Source: Brevibacillus migulae (GTDB taxonomy: Bacteria; Bacillota; Bacilli; Brevibacillales; Brevibacillaceae). From it: a stretch of 64,000 nucleotides of DNA. The translations under genes and the position numbers were made by a program. The DNA lies in the NCBI RefSeq assembly GCF_004521915.1, contig NZ_SDKD01000007.1, positions 62,001 to 126,000 of the forward strand, given 5' to 3'. Below, piece after piece: positions 44,297 to 52,287 of the stretch (position 1 is its first letter; the number at the start of each line of letters is the position of its first letter). The notes below the pieces were generated by a model. That model saw only the letters and a program-made list of their open reading frames with translations, was not told the origin of the DNA and searched no databases.

Positions 44297-44319
44297 TTCG
44301 TCACACCTCTTGTTGACAA
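44297..44319. promoter_or_regulatory. Candidate MtlR binding site
   Basis: Minus strand reads TTGTCAACA, five bases, TGTGACGAA: an inverted repeat close to the MtlR site TTGNCACAN4TGTGNCAA known from Geobacillus, with one extra central base. It sits about 20 bases upstream of the -35, where an activator would bind. Confidence 0.65.
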
Positions 44320-44345
44320 AATTTCATATGAAGGTGCGACATATG

Positions 44346-44383
44346 CAAAAAAAGCACGGCAAACCGTATCTTTTGCCGTGCTC
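44346..44383 (-). terminator. Terminator after SDR gene
   Basis: AGCACGGCAAA / TTTGCCGTGCT arms, then minus-strand TTTTTTT. Confidence 0.88.
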
Positions 44384-44393
44384 TTCGCTACTT

Positions 44394-45359
44394 CTATTTG
44401 ATGATTTGATTGTGTTCCATCAAGGTGTGAATCGTTTCGGTGATCGCTTGCTCGTGCGGGGTCCACTTGATCGGTCCAATCTCACGTTCATACTTTTCTC
44501 CGCTCAGGATAAAAGGCTCCTCTGTAAGATAAAGCATTTCCACTACTTCCTTCATGACCGGATTGAACAAACCGATGAGCGAAAGACCGATGCGTCCAAG
44601 AGGAACAACCAGCTTTCTTTTTCCGCTTGCCCGCTGCGCGATGCGTACCAGTTCATGCCCGGAGATGACTCCTGGACCGGGGATGTGCCAATTCTGTCCA
44701 TACGATTCGGGACGTTCAGCGATTTCTGCGATCATATGCGCCGCGTCCGGAAGATACACATACTCGCGTGGAATCTTCATGTTGCCGATAAACGCAGTCG
44801 GTTTTCCTGCTGCGATGGCTTCCATCGTCACGTTTAAATAAGACGCTTGCGCGGAAGGTCCGTAGTAATCGGGCAGCCGTACGATCAGAGGCTTCGCTTT
44901 TTGCCAACGAGGATGAAAGATCAGCTGCTCATATGCTAAGCGAACCTTTCCCTTTCGCGTATGAGGGCGTTTCGGATGGTCCTCCGTTGCCCTTTCCACC
45001 GTCTTTCTTCCGTACGGATAGATGCCATCCACCACAACCACTTTCATTTCCAGCTTTTCCGCAGCCTGCATGACAGCCTCTCCGAGCGGCAGCAGCCGCG
45101 ACTCCATCTCGTGATAAGGGATATTTGCGCTATGAAACATGACTTCCGCTCCTCGGGCAGCGCGAACAATATCTCCGGGTTTGAACGCATCACCGGTTTC
45201 AAGCCTCAGCAATGTTGGATTCCCGAGTTCTCTGGCCAGACTTTCCAGTTTTGCTGCGGATCTGCCAAATGCTACTGTTTCAACACCCCGTCGGATTAAT
45301 TCTGTCACCAATGGCTTCCCTACTCCGCCTGTCGCGCCTAATACGATTGCTTTTTTCAT
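44394..45359 (-). CDS. Atypical SDR (NAD-dependent epimerase-like) protein
   Basis: 321 residues with an N-terminal Rossmann motif GATGGVGKPLV and the atypical-SDR feature YPYGR in place of a full YxxxK site. A central DYYGPSAQASYLN loop is of the type seen in NmrA- and epimerase-like proteins. Substrate unknown. ATG 45359 follows GGAGTTGGAGAG. It lies downstream of the TetR gene, and both are preceded by the same palindromic operator. Confidence 0.8.
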   Translation of the reverse strand: MKKAIVLGATGGVGKPLVTELIRRGVETVAFGRSAAKLESLARELGNPTLLRLETGDAFKPGDIVRAARGAEVMFHSANIPYHEMESRLLPLGEAVMQAAEKLEMKVVVVDGIYPYGRKTVERATEDHPKRPHTRKGKVRLAYEQLIFHPRWQKAKPLIVRLPDYYGPSAQASYLNVTMEAIAAGKPTAFIGNMKIPREYVYLPDAAHMIAEIAERPESYGQNWHIPGPGVISGHELVRIAQRASGKRKLVVPLGRIGLSLIGLFNPVMKEVVEMLYLTEEPFILSGEKYEREIGPIKWTPHEQAITETIHTLMEHNQIIK

Positions 45360-45382
45360 TCTCTCCAACTCCATTCTTTTAG

Positions 45383-45404
45383 TTATTGATTGATCAATTA
45401 CTAT
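45383..45404. promoter_or_regulatory. TetR-type operator before the SDR gene
   Basis: TTGATTGATCAATTACTAT contains the palindrome TTGATTGATCAA and matches the site at 45987-46008 except at two positions. It starts 24 bases upstream of the SDR start codon. Confidence 0.7.
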
Positions 45405-45425
45405 TCTTTAAAAAAAAATTTCTCT

Positions 45426-45950
45426 CTACTTTTTCTTTGCCATCAATTCCGGCATATCCATGGCCATCGCTACGTTGCACAGCATGCCTCTCGCCAGAAA
45501 ATCCGATGTCCGCTCATGTGCATTGGCAAAGCCTGCCTGTTCAAAAGCCTGCTGAACCAGCTCTTTCACCTGCTTCATTCCCCGTTGCATCGCCTCCCGG
45601 ATCGGTTCGTCCCGGATCGTCTGTGCCTGCATTTGCAGCAGAATTTCATTGCGATGGGAGTCCATAATCTCCTCGTAGGCACGGATCAGCCTTGCCTCGA
45701 GCTGCTCTGGGACCGTTGTTTCAATCACGCGCTGAAATTCATGCACAATGCGCTGCCACGACACTTCCAGCGATTCCACCAGCAGCGACTCTTTTGTGAA
45801 GAAGCGGTACACGTATGGCTGTGAAATGGATGCCCGCTCCGCGACTTGTGCCGTCGTCGCCCGATAGTAGCCAATCTCCGCAAATACTTCAATAGCCGCA
45901 GATACGATCTCGGTACGCCGATTGACGGAGGATGCGTTTCCTTTACTCAT
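45426..45950 (-). CDS. TetR-family transcriptional regulator
   Basis: 174-residue regulator with the N-terminal TetR helix-turn-helix (IVSAAIEVFAEIGYYRATTA, then ERASISQPYVYRFFTKESLL) and a helical ligand domain. Identical-type palindromes upstream of this gene and of the SDR gene suggest it represses itself and its neighbour. Confidence 0.92.
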   Translation of the reverse strand: MSKGNASSVNRRTEIVSAAIEVFAEIGYYRATTAQVAERASISQPYVYRFFTKESLLVESLEVSWQRIVHEFQRVIETTVPEQLEARLIRAYEEIMDSHRNEILLQMQAQTIRDEPIREAMQRGMKQVKELVQQAFEQAGFANAHERTSDFLARGMLCNVAMAMDMPELMAKKK

Positions 45951-45986
45951 GCTTCTTGATCTCCACCTTGCCTGGTTTGTTTTTCA

Positions 45987-46008
45987 TTATTGATTGACCA
46001 ATCACTAT
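45987..46008. promoter_or_regulatory. TetR-type operator before the tetR gene
   Basis: TTGATTGACCAATCACTAT lies 37 bases upstream of the regulator start and differs from the site at 45383 at only two positions. Confidence 0.7.
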
Positions 46009-46051
46009 GTGAGTATATTCCTTTCTTTGCAAGTTTGCAAGTGTTTCGTTT

Positions 46052-46555
46052 TCATCTTTTCCAAACATATACATACGTCAGCAGATTTCGATTTCGTTCA
46101 TTTCTATACTCCTCTTCTTTTATCATCCCGAGCTTTTCCGCAAGACGAATCGACGCTGAATGATTGTACGCCATGTTTGCGCATATTCTGCTCAGACCCA
46201 GTTGATGAATCGCATAGTCCAGACTTGCCTTTGCAGCCTCGTAGCCGTACCCTTGTCTCCACTTTTTCGCGTCGATGATATATCCCAGATCGTTTTCTTC
46301 TTTTCCGTTTATGAACGCTCGCATGATTCCGCAGTCACCGATTATTTGATTGGTTTTCTTTTCAATGACCACAAATCTGCCAAAGCCAATCTGCTTGTTC
46401 ATCATCACTTGTTTGTCTACCCAAGCCTCCGCCTGTTCTCTTGTAAACGGCGCTGGCCAAAAACTCATGGTGTGGGGATCAGACAAGATGGGAAGTACAG
46501 AATCGAGGTCTTCCTTTTTGTATGATTTTAAATAGAGGCGTTCCGTCTCAAGCAT
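46052..46555 (-). CDS. GNAT acetyltransferase, RimJ/RimL type
   Basis: 167-residue N-acetyltransferase: ETERLYLKSYKKEDLDSV opening, acetyl-CoA loop RQGYGYEAAKASLDYA and the closing NHSASIRLAEKLGM, typical of RimJ/RimL-like enzymes acting on protein or small-molecule amines. ATG 46555 follows GAGGGAG and overlaps the end of a decayed gene, so it was probably its operon partner. Confidence 0.88.
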   Translation of the reverse strand: MLETERLYLKSYKKEDLDSVLPILSDPHTMSFWPAPFTREQAEAWVDKQVMMNKQIGFGRFVVIEKKTNQIIGDCGIMRAFINGKEENDLGYIIDAKKWRQGYGYEAAKASLDYAIHQLGLSRICANMAYNHSASIRLAEKLGMIKEEEYRNERNRNLLTYVYVWKR

Positions 46556-47062
46556 GGTTTTCTCCCTCTCCCTTTCGCAACAAACTGCATACCCACTCGT
46601 AGAATCGATCCAGCTGCTCATCACTAATCCAGTCAGAACGATGCTCAAACAGGATTTTCACTTCTCTGTTTTCACGGGCAATTAGCGTTAGATACTCTCA
46701 ATGGGCGCCCAGCCTTCCTCCCCTCGCAATTCGGGCAATACCGGATGATGATTGAATTCCGCTCTTTCCTGTACACGGACATTGGATAAATGAAGGATCT
46801 CGGTGTACTTGGCATATCTCTTGATCACCTGTTTTGCATCGAAATGAGGTCGATTGTATCCTGCAAATGGAGTCTCGCTGTATCCAAGCAAAGCTTGATC
46901 CGATCATAGGTACGAAGCGGTTTTTCCAAAAAATCCGTTTCATAGATATATCTTGTTCGGAATGGAGAGACAGGCTTCAACCCCGTAAAAGCCCCGCTTG
47001 AAATCTCGCTGGAATTTTTGCTGATCGAAACCTCCATATTGTCCGATCATAAAGTTTTTCAC
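46548..47062 (-). pseudogene. Decayed TIM-barrel (sugar-isomerase/AP-endonuclease-like) gene
   Basis: The reading frame is broken but coherent. A GTG start at 47062 after AGAGGAG gives KNFMIGQYGGFDQQKFQRDF, then KRGFYGVEACLSIPNKIYL and a stop. A second frame gives FLEKPLRTYDRIKLCLDTAR and LHLQDTID. A third gives HFDAKQVIKRYAKYTEILHL through PELRGEEGWAPIES, and a fourth YLTLIARENREVKILFEH through DEQLDRFYEWV to a stop at 46548. The pieces are in the order of a xylose-isomerase-like TIM barrel, but the middle is missing and at least two frameshifts occur. Non-functional. Confidence 0.75.
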
Positions 47063-47240
47063 GATGATAGCTCCTCTTCACTCTACGGTTTCGTATGGGA
47101 TGCTTGACCTGTATATCTTTTTTCTTTATCAATACAACCAAATCCTTCGTAAGGAGAGGGGAAAAGCTATGGCTGGCTGGCAGTTAGGATGTCAAAAAGG
47201 ACTCCTCGTTTTCACGAAGAGTCCCCCTGGCTGTTTTGAA

Positions 47241-49154
47241 CTATTCCAATACCTTAAAGGAGTTAAGTGCGTTTTCAATTCTCTTTTTAAGGACTTCCGT
47301 ATTCATTACTTCCTTCACATTCCATCCGAACAAATACGTATATTTTCCTTTGCGGAAGATATACCCTTCTCTCACAATATCGACGCCTGCTATTTCGAAA
47401 TGAAAAACGTAATGAGTCCCTTCAACCCCTTGGATCGTGACTCTTTCGTTTTTTACTATTGAAAAATGTTCACTTTTCTCTTCTTGAAGTATCTTGAGAA
47501 AACCATCCCGGACTTCTGAGTAACTCTCCGGTGTAGGGAACACATTGAAATTTCCACCGTCAAAAACAAACGTTGTAAATCCTTCGCCATTGGAACTTCT
47601 GTCTTCTTTCCAATATTCAGGAACATCAATGGAATATTTATATTTGCTGTCTTTTACCGTAATCACATTCTCCCTGTTAAACAGATCATCGTCCTGAATC
47701 GTCCCCAGGGAAGGGTTCATTTTCGCTTCATTGATCGAAAGCGAGTTTTTGATGGTATTGATCCTTGCCTTGATTTTTGCCGGATCTTCGTTCTTGTTGT
47801 AGCCAATCTCGATATAAAACTTGTACTTGCCCTTATACAAATAGATATCGTGCTCCGGATACATGTTGACACCATCTGGCGTCTCATACTCTCTTTCTTT
47901 CGCTGTCACGCCGGCGACGGTAGTCGTCTCGATGTTGCTGTCGACTTCCAGATACTTATCCACAAAAAGCTCCCGGTACAGCTGCTCATGCTTGGCGACC
48001 CAGTCGTCCAGGGTATCCCCTTCGTTATACGAGCTCACCTTGATTCGAAGCCACTCCATGTGATCTTCACTGTAAAAATGGGCATAATCATTCCGATCGT
48101 TTTTGATCCACTCCACAGGAACTTTGACTCGCAAGCCAAAGTCTTCGTAATCGAACCAGCGATAACCATTTTCCACGTTGGACAAATCTTTGATCGAATG
48201 ATCCGCTTGATTGTAGCTGGTAACAAAGCTGTCCAGCAAGTCCTTGAAGCTTCTGTATTTCGCAGGATTTTTATAATCAGCTTCATCCTTGACCGTTAAC
48301 ATCACATGAAAGATCTTGTCGCCCATTTTGTATGCACGATTCTCACTGATATACCCATCTTCATCCTTGGTGACGGATTTGGCATAAGACAGGCTTCCTT
48401 CTGTCACGTAGCCTTTGGACAATATCGTGTAATATTCGTCCTCCGTCAGCCACTTCACCAAGCCATCATTGGACATGTTCTCCGGCTGGTCTTTGAAGAT
48501 GCTGATGTCCAGCCAGTAGCTATCTTTGTTGTCTTTAAAAGAGATTTGATCTCCTTCATGGCTTTGATAGCTTTTGATCAAGCCGGTCGGATACTTCATG
48601 GACCAGCCCATGTAGCTGTCGCCGATTTTGGTTTTCCCTAAATCGGAATCAAGCTTTGTCGTCGCTTGGCTGTTGCTTTCCTGACTTGCCCCTACCAGCA
48701 TGATTTCACCGGATTGCGCGTTTTCGGTAACCGTAATCCCTAATTGTGTCGCTACAGCAATAGGCACCATCGTCTTTCCATTCTTGATTTCCGGTGCGGC
48801 AGGAAGCGCCACTGCTTTTCCATTTACCGTACTATTTTTATTGCCTGCTTTTAACGTCATCGACTTGCCGCCGTACGATACGGTGATGGTTTGCGTCTGG
48901 TTGTCCCATTGCTGCTTTGCGCCGAATGCCGATGTGAGAAGACTTAGCGGGATCATTTTGGCGGTATTGGTTGCATAGGGCTTTTCGATCGGGGTTGCAC
49001 TCCCGTTTACTGTCGCATTCGCTACGCCTATCTTCACCTTCACCTCAACTTGGCCTGCAGCCGAAGTATTTGCGAATACCGGTGTTCCAAATACGAGCGT
49101 TGGGATCATACAGCTGGCAATCAATGCGTTCTTCCATATTTTTTTGGTCATCAT
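47241..49154 (-). CDS. Exported stalk-domain protein with repeated PsbP/DUF1795-like domains
   Basis: 637 residues, signal peptide ending near PVFA-NT. Residues about 40-155 are a copper-amine-oxidase-N-like stalk domain (KMIPLSLLTSAFGAKQQWD, KTMVPIAVATQLG). Three similar domains of about 130-150 residues follow, near 178-310, 325-470 and 490-635. Each begins with a hydrophobic strand and a (K/V)YPxG or VPxxW turn and ends in a LDSF, INTIKNSL or ENALNSF helix. 13 bases after the HtrA-like protease gene, so both lie behind the c-di-GMP riboswitch. Confidence 0.78.
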   Translation of the reverse strand: MMTKKIWKNALIASCMIPTLVFGTPVFANTSAAGQVEVKVKIGVANATVNGSATPIEKPYATNTAKMIPLSLLTSAFGAKQQWDNQTQTITVSYGGKSMTLKAGNKNSTVNGKAVALPAAPEIKNGKTMVPIAVATQLGITVTENAQSGEIMLVGASQESNSQATTKLDSDLGKTKIGDSYMGWSMKYPTGLIKSYQSHEGDQISFKDNKDSYWLDISIFKDQPENMSNDGLVKWLTEDEYYTILSKGYVTEGSLSYAKSVTKDEDGYISENRAYKMGDKIFHVMLTVKDEADYKNPAKYRSFKDLLDSFVTSYNQADHSIKDLSNVENGYRWFDYEDFGLRVKVPVEWIKNDRNDYAHFYSEDHMEWLRIKVSSYNEGDTLDDWVAKHEQLYRELFVDKYLEVDSNIETTTVAGVTAKEREYETPDGVNMYPEHDIYLYKGKYKFYIEIGYNKNEDPAKIKARINTIKNSLSINEAKMNPSLGTIQDDDLFNRENVITVKDSKYKYSIDVPEYWKEDRSSNGEGFTTFVFDGGNFNVFPTPESYSEVRDGFLKILQEEKSEHFSIVKNERVTIQGVEGTHYVFHFEIAGVDIVREGYIFRKGKYTYLFGWNVKEVMNTEVLKKRIENALNSFKVLE

Positions 49155-49167
49155 GAATCCTCTTTTC

Positions 49168-50175
49168 TTATTTTTTCATTTCACCGAATTGCACCGATCT
49201 CTTGACGATATCACCCTGTGATTGTGTGACCATCTCCACTTTCTGACCGGGCAGATACTTTTTCAGCAGCTCATTAAAATCGACGAGAGAGGTAACCGCC
49301 TGATTATTGATCGAATAAATGACATCGCCCGGCTGGATGCCAGCAAGAGCGGCAGGTGACCCTTCCTCTACAAGCGTGACACGAAGCGGTTCCTTTGTGG
49401 GCAGCCCTACCACAGCAGCCCAGCTTTCTTCCAGATCCGCTCCAAAATAAGGGCGCTTCACTTTTCCATAGGTAAAGAAGTGGCGCATTACGTATTGAAC
49501 CGTGTCGGAAGGAATCGCAAAGCTTAGATTGTCTATCCCGACTGATACGAACTTGAGCGAGTTGATCCCGACAACCTCTCCTCTCAGATTGACCAATGGC
49601 CCCCCGCTATTTCCCGGGTTTACGGCTGCATCGGTCTGCAAAAGCCGATAGGTTGAATTCACCGAACGGTTTGCCCCGCTGATGATTCCCGCTGATGCAG
49701 AATTTCGCAATGTGAAGGAGATCGGTGTTCCAATGGCGACGACCGTCTCACCGAGCTTGAAATTGTTCGGTGCGGCAAATTTGGCTGGCACCAAGCCATA
49801 CGCTTGAATTTTGACCAAAGCCAGATCGCTTTCTTCATCCATATGTGTCACTTTTCCATCGAATTGCCTGCCGTCCAAAGTAACGACAGTCAGATTGGCC
49901 ATATCTTTGACAACGTGGGCGTTCGTCACAATCCAGCCATCTGCTTTGACAACCACTCCGGTGCCATGCGCAAGATTAAACCGTTCCTTTTCATAATCCG
50001 TTCCCGTTGGTTTTCCGATGATGGCTACCACGCTCGGTGAAGTGCGTTGGATCACTCCGGGTATATCGTAGGTTACGGCCGTTTGAGTTGTTCCCGCTGC
50101 GTTGGCAAACTGCCCGAAAAACAGGGTCACCAGCAGGATACTGCTGATCGCACTAAAGGCTACTCGATAAAACAT
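49168..50175 (-). CDS. Secreted HtrA/DegP-like serine protease with PDZ domain
   Basis: 335-residue exported trypsin-like protease. Signal peptide ends near FANA-AG; catalytic His87 (TNAHVV), Asp117 (SDLALVKI) and Ser190 (NPGNSGGP); PDZ domain about 255-330 (GSPAALAGIQPGDVIYSINN). Unlike most Gram-positive HtrA proteins it has a cleavable-looking signal peptide, not a long cytoplasmic anchor. ATG 50175 follows AAGGA at 11 bases; the in-frame upstream extension lies in the riboswitch leader. Expression is expected to respond to c-di-GMP. Confidence 0.9.
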   Translation of the reverse strand: MFYRVAFSAISSILLVTLFFGQFANAAGTTQTAVTYDIPGVIQRTSPSVVAIIGKPTGTDYEKERFNLAHGTGVVVKADGWIVTNAHVVKDMANLTVVTLDGRQFDGKVTHMDEESDLALVKIQAYGLVPAKFAAPNNFKLGETVVAIGTPISFTLRNSASAGIISGANRSVNSTYRLLQTDAAVNPGNSGGPLVNLRGEVVGINSLKFVSVGIDNLSFAIPSDTVQYVMRHFFTYGKVKRPYFGADLEESWAAVVGLPTKEPLRVTLVEEGSPAALAGIQPGDVIYSINNQAVTSLVDFNELLKKYLPGQKVEMVTQSQGDIVKRSVQFGEMKK

Positions 50176-50220
50176 GGGTGTGCATTCCTTCTTTCTTGAG
50201 TAAGTATCGATAAATAAATA

Positions 50221-50385
50221 AAAGAAAAAGGCTACTTCCATGAAAGATGGAACTAGCCTTAGTGATACCACATAAAAAAGTGCACCGAGGTACTTTTTCG
50301 GTAAACTGGCTGTCATAGTTCTTGGAACCTTAGACCCATAGCTTTGCGCCCCCCATTTTCAAAGGGTTTGCCATTGTCGAAAGTA
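50221..50385 (-). promoter_or_regulatory. c-di-GMP-I (GEMM) riboswitch with terminator
   Basis: Minus-strand RNA contains the aptamer signatures in order: GGCAAACC (ending near 50365), a GAAA loop, GGGGCGCAAAGC, GGGUCUAAGG, ACAGCCAG and GUUUACCG (ending 50299). This matches the conserved class-I c-di-GMP aptamer, including the tetraloop and its receptor. Downstream a strong terminator hairpin (50228-50241 with 50247-50260) is followed by TTTTTCTTTT, and a weaker hairpin with TTTTTT lies near 50270-50297. The start codon of the HtrA-like gene is about 45 bases beyond. Confidence 0.93.
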
Positions 50386-50432
50386 ATGTGATTGTAAATT
50401 TTTTAAGCAGAAATTAACTTCAACTAGTAATG

Positions 50433-50461
50433 ATTATAGTAATATTTTCTTATTTTCACAA
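50433..50461 (-). promoter_or_regulatory. Promoter of the riboswitch transcript
   Basis: Minus-strand TTGTGA (50461-50456), 17 bases, TATAAT (50438-50433); transcript start expected near 50426. The 484-base stretch 50176-50659 contains this promoter and the riboswitch; 50462-50659 shows no further feature I can support. Confidence 0.8.
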
Positions 50462-50659
50462 AACATCTTTTCCGACATTTTTCGACTCCACTGCCAATGC
50501 CCTAGGGCTATGTACCTTCTCCTGATTACCATTGATATCCATTCGATGATCCGGATTTTGGACTGCCGCTCACATTCAGCTGTTTACACAGGATTAATTC
50601 CCTGTATTTGCGGGAAAATAACTAGAAAACCTTCCCATCTCTCAAAAGCAGGTGACGAT

Positions 50660-50997
50660 ATGAAGCGGCTGTTTCTCCTTTGTTCTTTTCTCATCGTGTT
50701 TTCCCTGACTGCCAGCGGGTTAGAGGCCCGCGAAGAGAACCGTGAGCAACTGCTGGAAGATTTGGTTTTCGCCAGCTTTTTTCCTCCGATCACCCAGGCG
50801 ATGATCGCTCATTATCCTATCTGTTTGAAATCACGATCGAGGTCGAGACGTTTGAAGGACCTCACAATCCACCTTATGACCTTGTGACCATCCGCTTCCG
50901 CAATGATGATGCAGCCGGTTGGCGCGTTACTGATTTCAAGGCGAAACGGCTCACGGCTGAGGAGCATCGGCTCCGCCCCTGCCGCGCTCCGTTGTAA
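50660..50997 (+). pseudogene. DUF3888 exported protein, frameshifted
   Basis: ATG 50660 opens a signal peptide (MKRLFLLCSFLIVFSLTASG) and the DUF3888 N-terminal pattern REQLLEDLVFASFFPPITQA. Near 50815-50822 the frame shifts; the continuing frame reads YLFEITIEVETFEGPHNPPY and WRVTDFKAKR, the conserved DUF3888 C-terminal half, and stops at 50997. Without the shift a protein of about 112 aa would result. Either a recent mutation or a sequencing error. Confidence 0.75.
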
Positions 50998-51010
50998 TCG
51001 GGTTCTCATG

Positions 51011-51048
51011 AAAAAAGGTCCTCTTCCATATTCCACTGGAAGGGACCT
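51011..51048 (-). terminator. Terminator after 93-aa gene
   Basis: AGGTCCTCTTCCA (51016-51028) and TGGAAGGGACCT (51037-51048) arms with minus-strand TTTTTT. Confidence 0.85.
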
Positions 51049-51061
51049 CATCTAGTTGTTC

Positions 51062-51343
51062 TTACAGCGTTGCCACTTTTTCCTTTGCTTTGGTCAAAAT
51101 ATGGTGACCGACCGGCAATCCCTTAGCGGCCAACTCTTCTTCGGTCAAAATGGAAAATGTCTCTTTCTTGCAAGGCATCGGCATTAATCCGCCGAATGGG
51201 CTCATCATCTTGCCATTCGTATCTGTCTCAATGACAACATACAACCCTTTGCTCTCCAGCTGCTGGACAATCTCCGTCCAGTGCTTTGCGGTCATACAGT
51301 CCGCGTGCTTGGTCAGGATCGTGCCCATTTCTTGTGCCAACAT
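51062..51343 (-). CDS. Small protein, 93 aa, unknown
   Basis: Soluble mixed protein: WTEIVQQLESKGLYVVIETD, MPCKKETFSILTEEELAAKG. The start at 51343 follows AAAGGGGTAG; the ORF extends upstream but without a better site. No family recognised. Stands alone with its own terminator. Confidence 0.6.
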   Translation of the reverse strand: MLAQEMGTILTKHADCMTAKHWTEIVQQLESKGLYVVIETDTNGKMMSPFGGLMPMPCKKETFSILTEEELAAKGLPVGHHILTKAKEKVATL

Positions 51344-51565
51344 GTTTTGGTTTCTACCCCTTTGAATGATCTGTATATGATAGTGAAAAGCGATATCCCT
51401 ACGATACAGCCAAAACCCTCGTGGAAGCAAAAAGCAATTAAGCGGGAAATCGGTGAAAAACGGCGAATTCCTTGCTCTTTTCATGCTTCATTCTGCTGCC
51501 TCGCTCTGGCTCATCACTTTTCACTGCGGGGCTTTGTTTTTTACGATTTGCTTTTCCCGCGTTTC

Positions 51566-51907
51566 TTACTCCACTCGTGCGCCCAAAACCGCTGAAAAAC
51601 GTATCCAGATCGTTTCCTCGTCTGTCTGGAGCTTGAGCCGGCGCGTTCCCTGATCCACATGGAGGATGATTCCTCTGCGTTCTCGCGCGAAGGTACCGTC
51701 ATAATAAGTCAGGCGCAGCTGCTCCCGCTCTTGGTAAGCCGTCCAGAGCTGCTCGCTGATCTCTGCCTGCTGCTGCTCATCCAGCTCCGGCGGCACGTAG
51801 CGGCGCTGCTCCTCCTGAATCTGCAAATACAGCTCCCGATGCTCCGGCAGCACAAAGCGGCTGGCTGCAAACAGATTTTGCTTCTTCGATACCGTGCGAT
51901 TTCTCAT
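51566..51907 (-). CDS. YolD-like protein
   Basis: 113-residue YolD-family protein: FVLPEHRELYLQIQEEQRRY, then REQLRLTYYDGTF and a small beta-rich C-terminal domain. YolD proteins are encoded beside UvrX/UmuC-type polymerases in Bacilli and are thought to be functional partners. The start ATG overlaps the upstream stop by 4 bases. Third gene of the SOS operon. Confidence 0.9.
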   Translation of the reverse strand: MRNRTVSKKQNLFAASRFVLPEHRELYLQIQEEQRRYVPPELDEQQQAEISEQLWTAYQEREQLRLTYYDGTFARERRGIILHVDQGTRRLKLQTDEETIWIRFSAVLGARVE

Positions 51908-52287
51908 CGTGATCCCTCTCTTCGCTGTTCTACCCATCTGTCCACGAGCTTCTGGCATTCCGCCCGCAATACCTCGATCGAGTACACGGCCTCCCGGTAA
52001 TAACCGCGCTCACGAAACCGAACCGCATAGAAGCTGCCCTGCTTTTGCGTGCCCGCAAACTCATAGCCGTTCTGTCGCAGCGTCGCCTTGATCCGGTTGT
52101 GCTCCCGCTCCGCCCAACGCGACAGATCCTCCAATACCGCGCGATACGAAATTTTCAAAGGCTGCCGACTGAGCAGCGCCAGATCCCACATCGCTGCCTT
52201 GAACAGCATGCCGTGCAGGATGCATTCCCGCAACAGCTCCAGCCATCTCTCGTTGTCCGTCTGTGTCACCTGCTGCTTGTCGATCAT
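51904..52287 (-). CDS. Conserved protein of the UvrX-YolD operon
   Basis: 127 residues, soluble, helical and rich in Arg and Glu (LEDLSRWAEREHNRIKATLR). It overlaps both neighbours by 4 bases, so the three are translated together. Function unknown; its fixed place between a Y-family polymerase and YolD suggests a DNA-damage role. Confidence 0.75.
   Translation of the reverse strand: MIDKQQVTQTDNERWLELLRECILHGMLFKAAMWDLALLSRQPLKISYRAVLEDLSRWAEREHNRIKATLRQNGYEFAGTQKQGSFYAVRFRERGYYREAVYSIEVLRAECQKLVDRWVEQRREGSR

Noticed and set aside
50375-50381. TGTCGAA as a Spo0A box in front of the riboswitch
   Set aside because: It lies inside the transcribed leader next to the aptamer, single copy; chance match is more likely.
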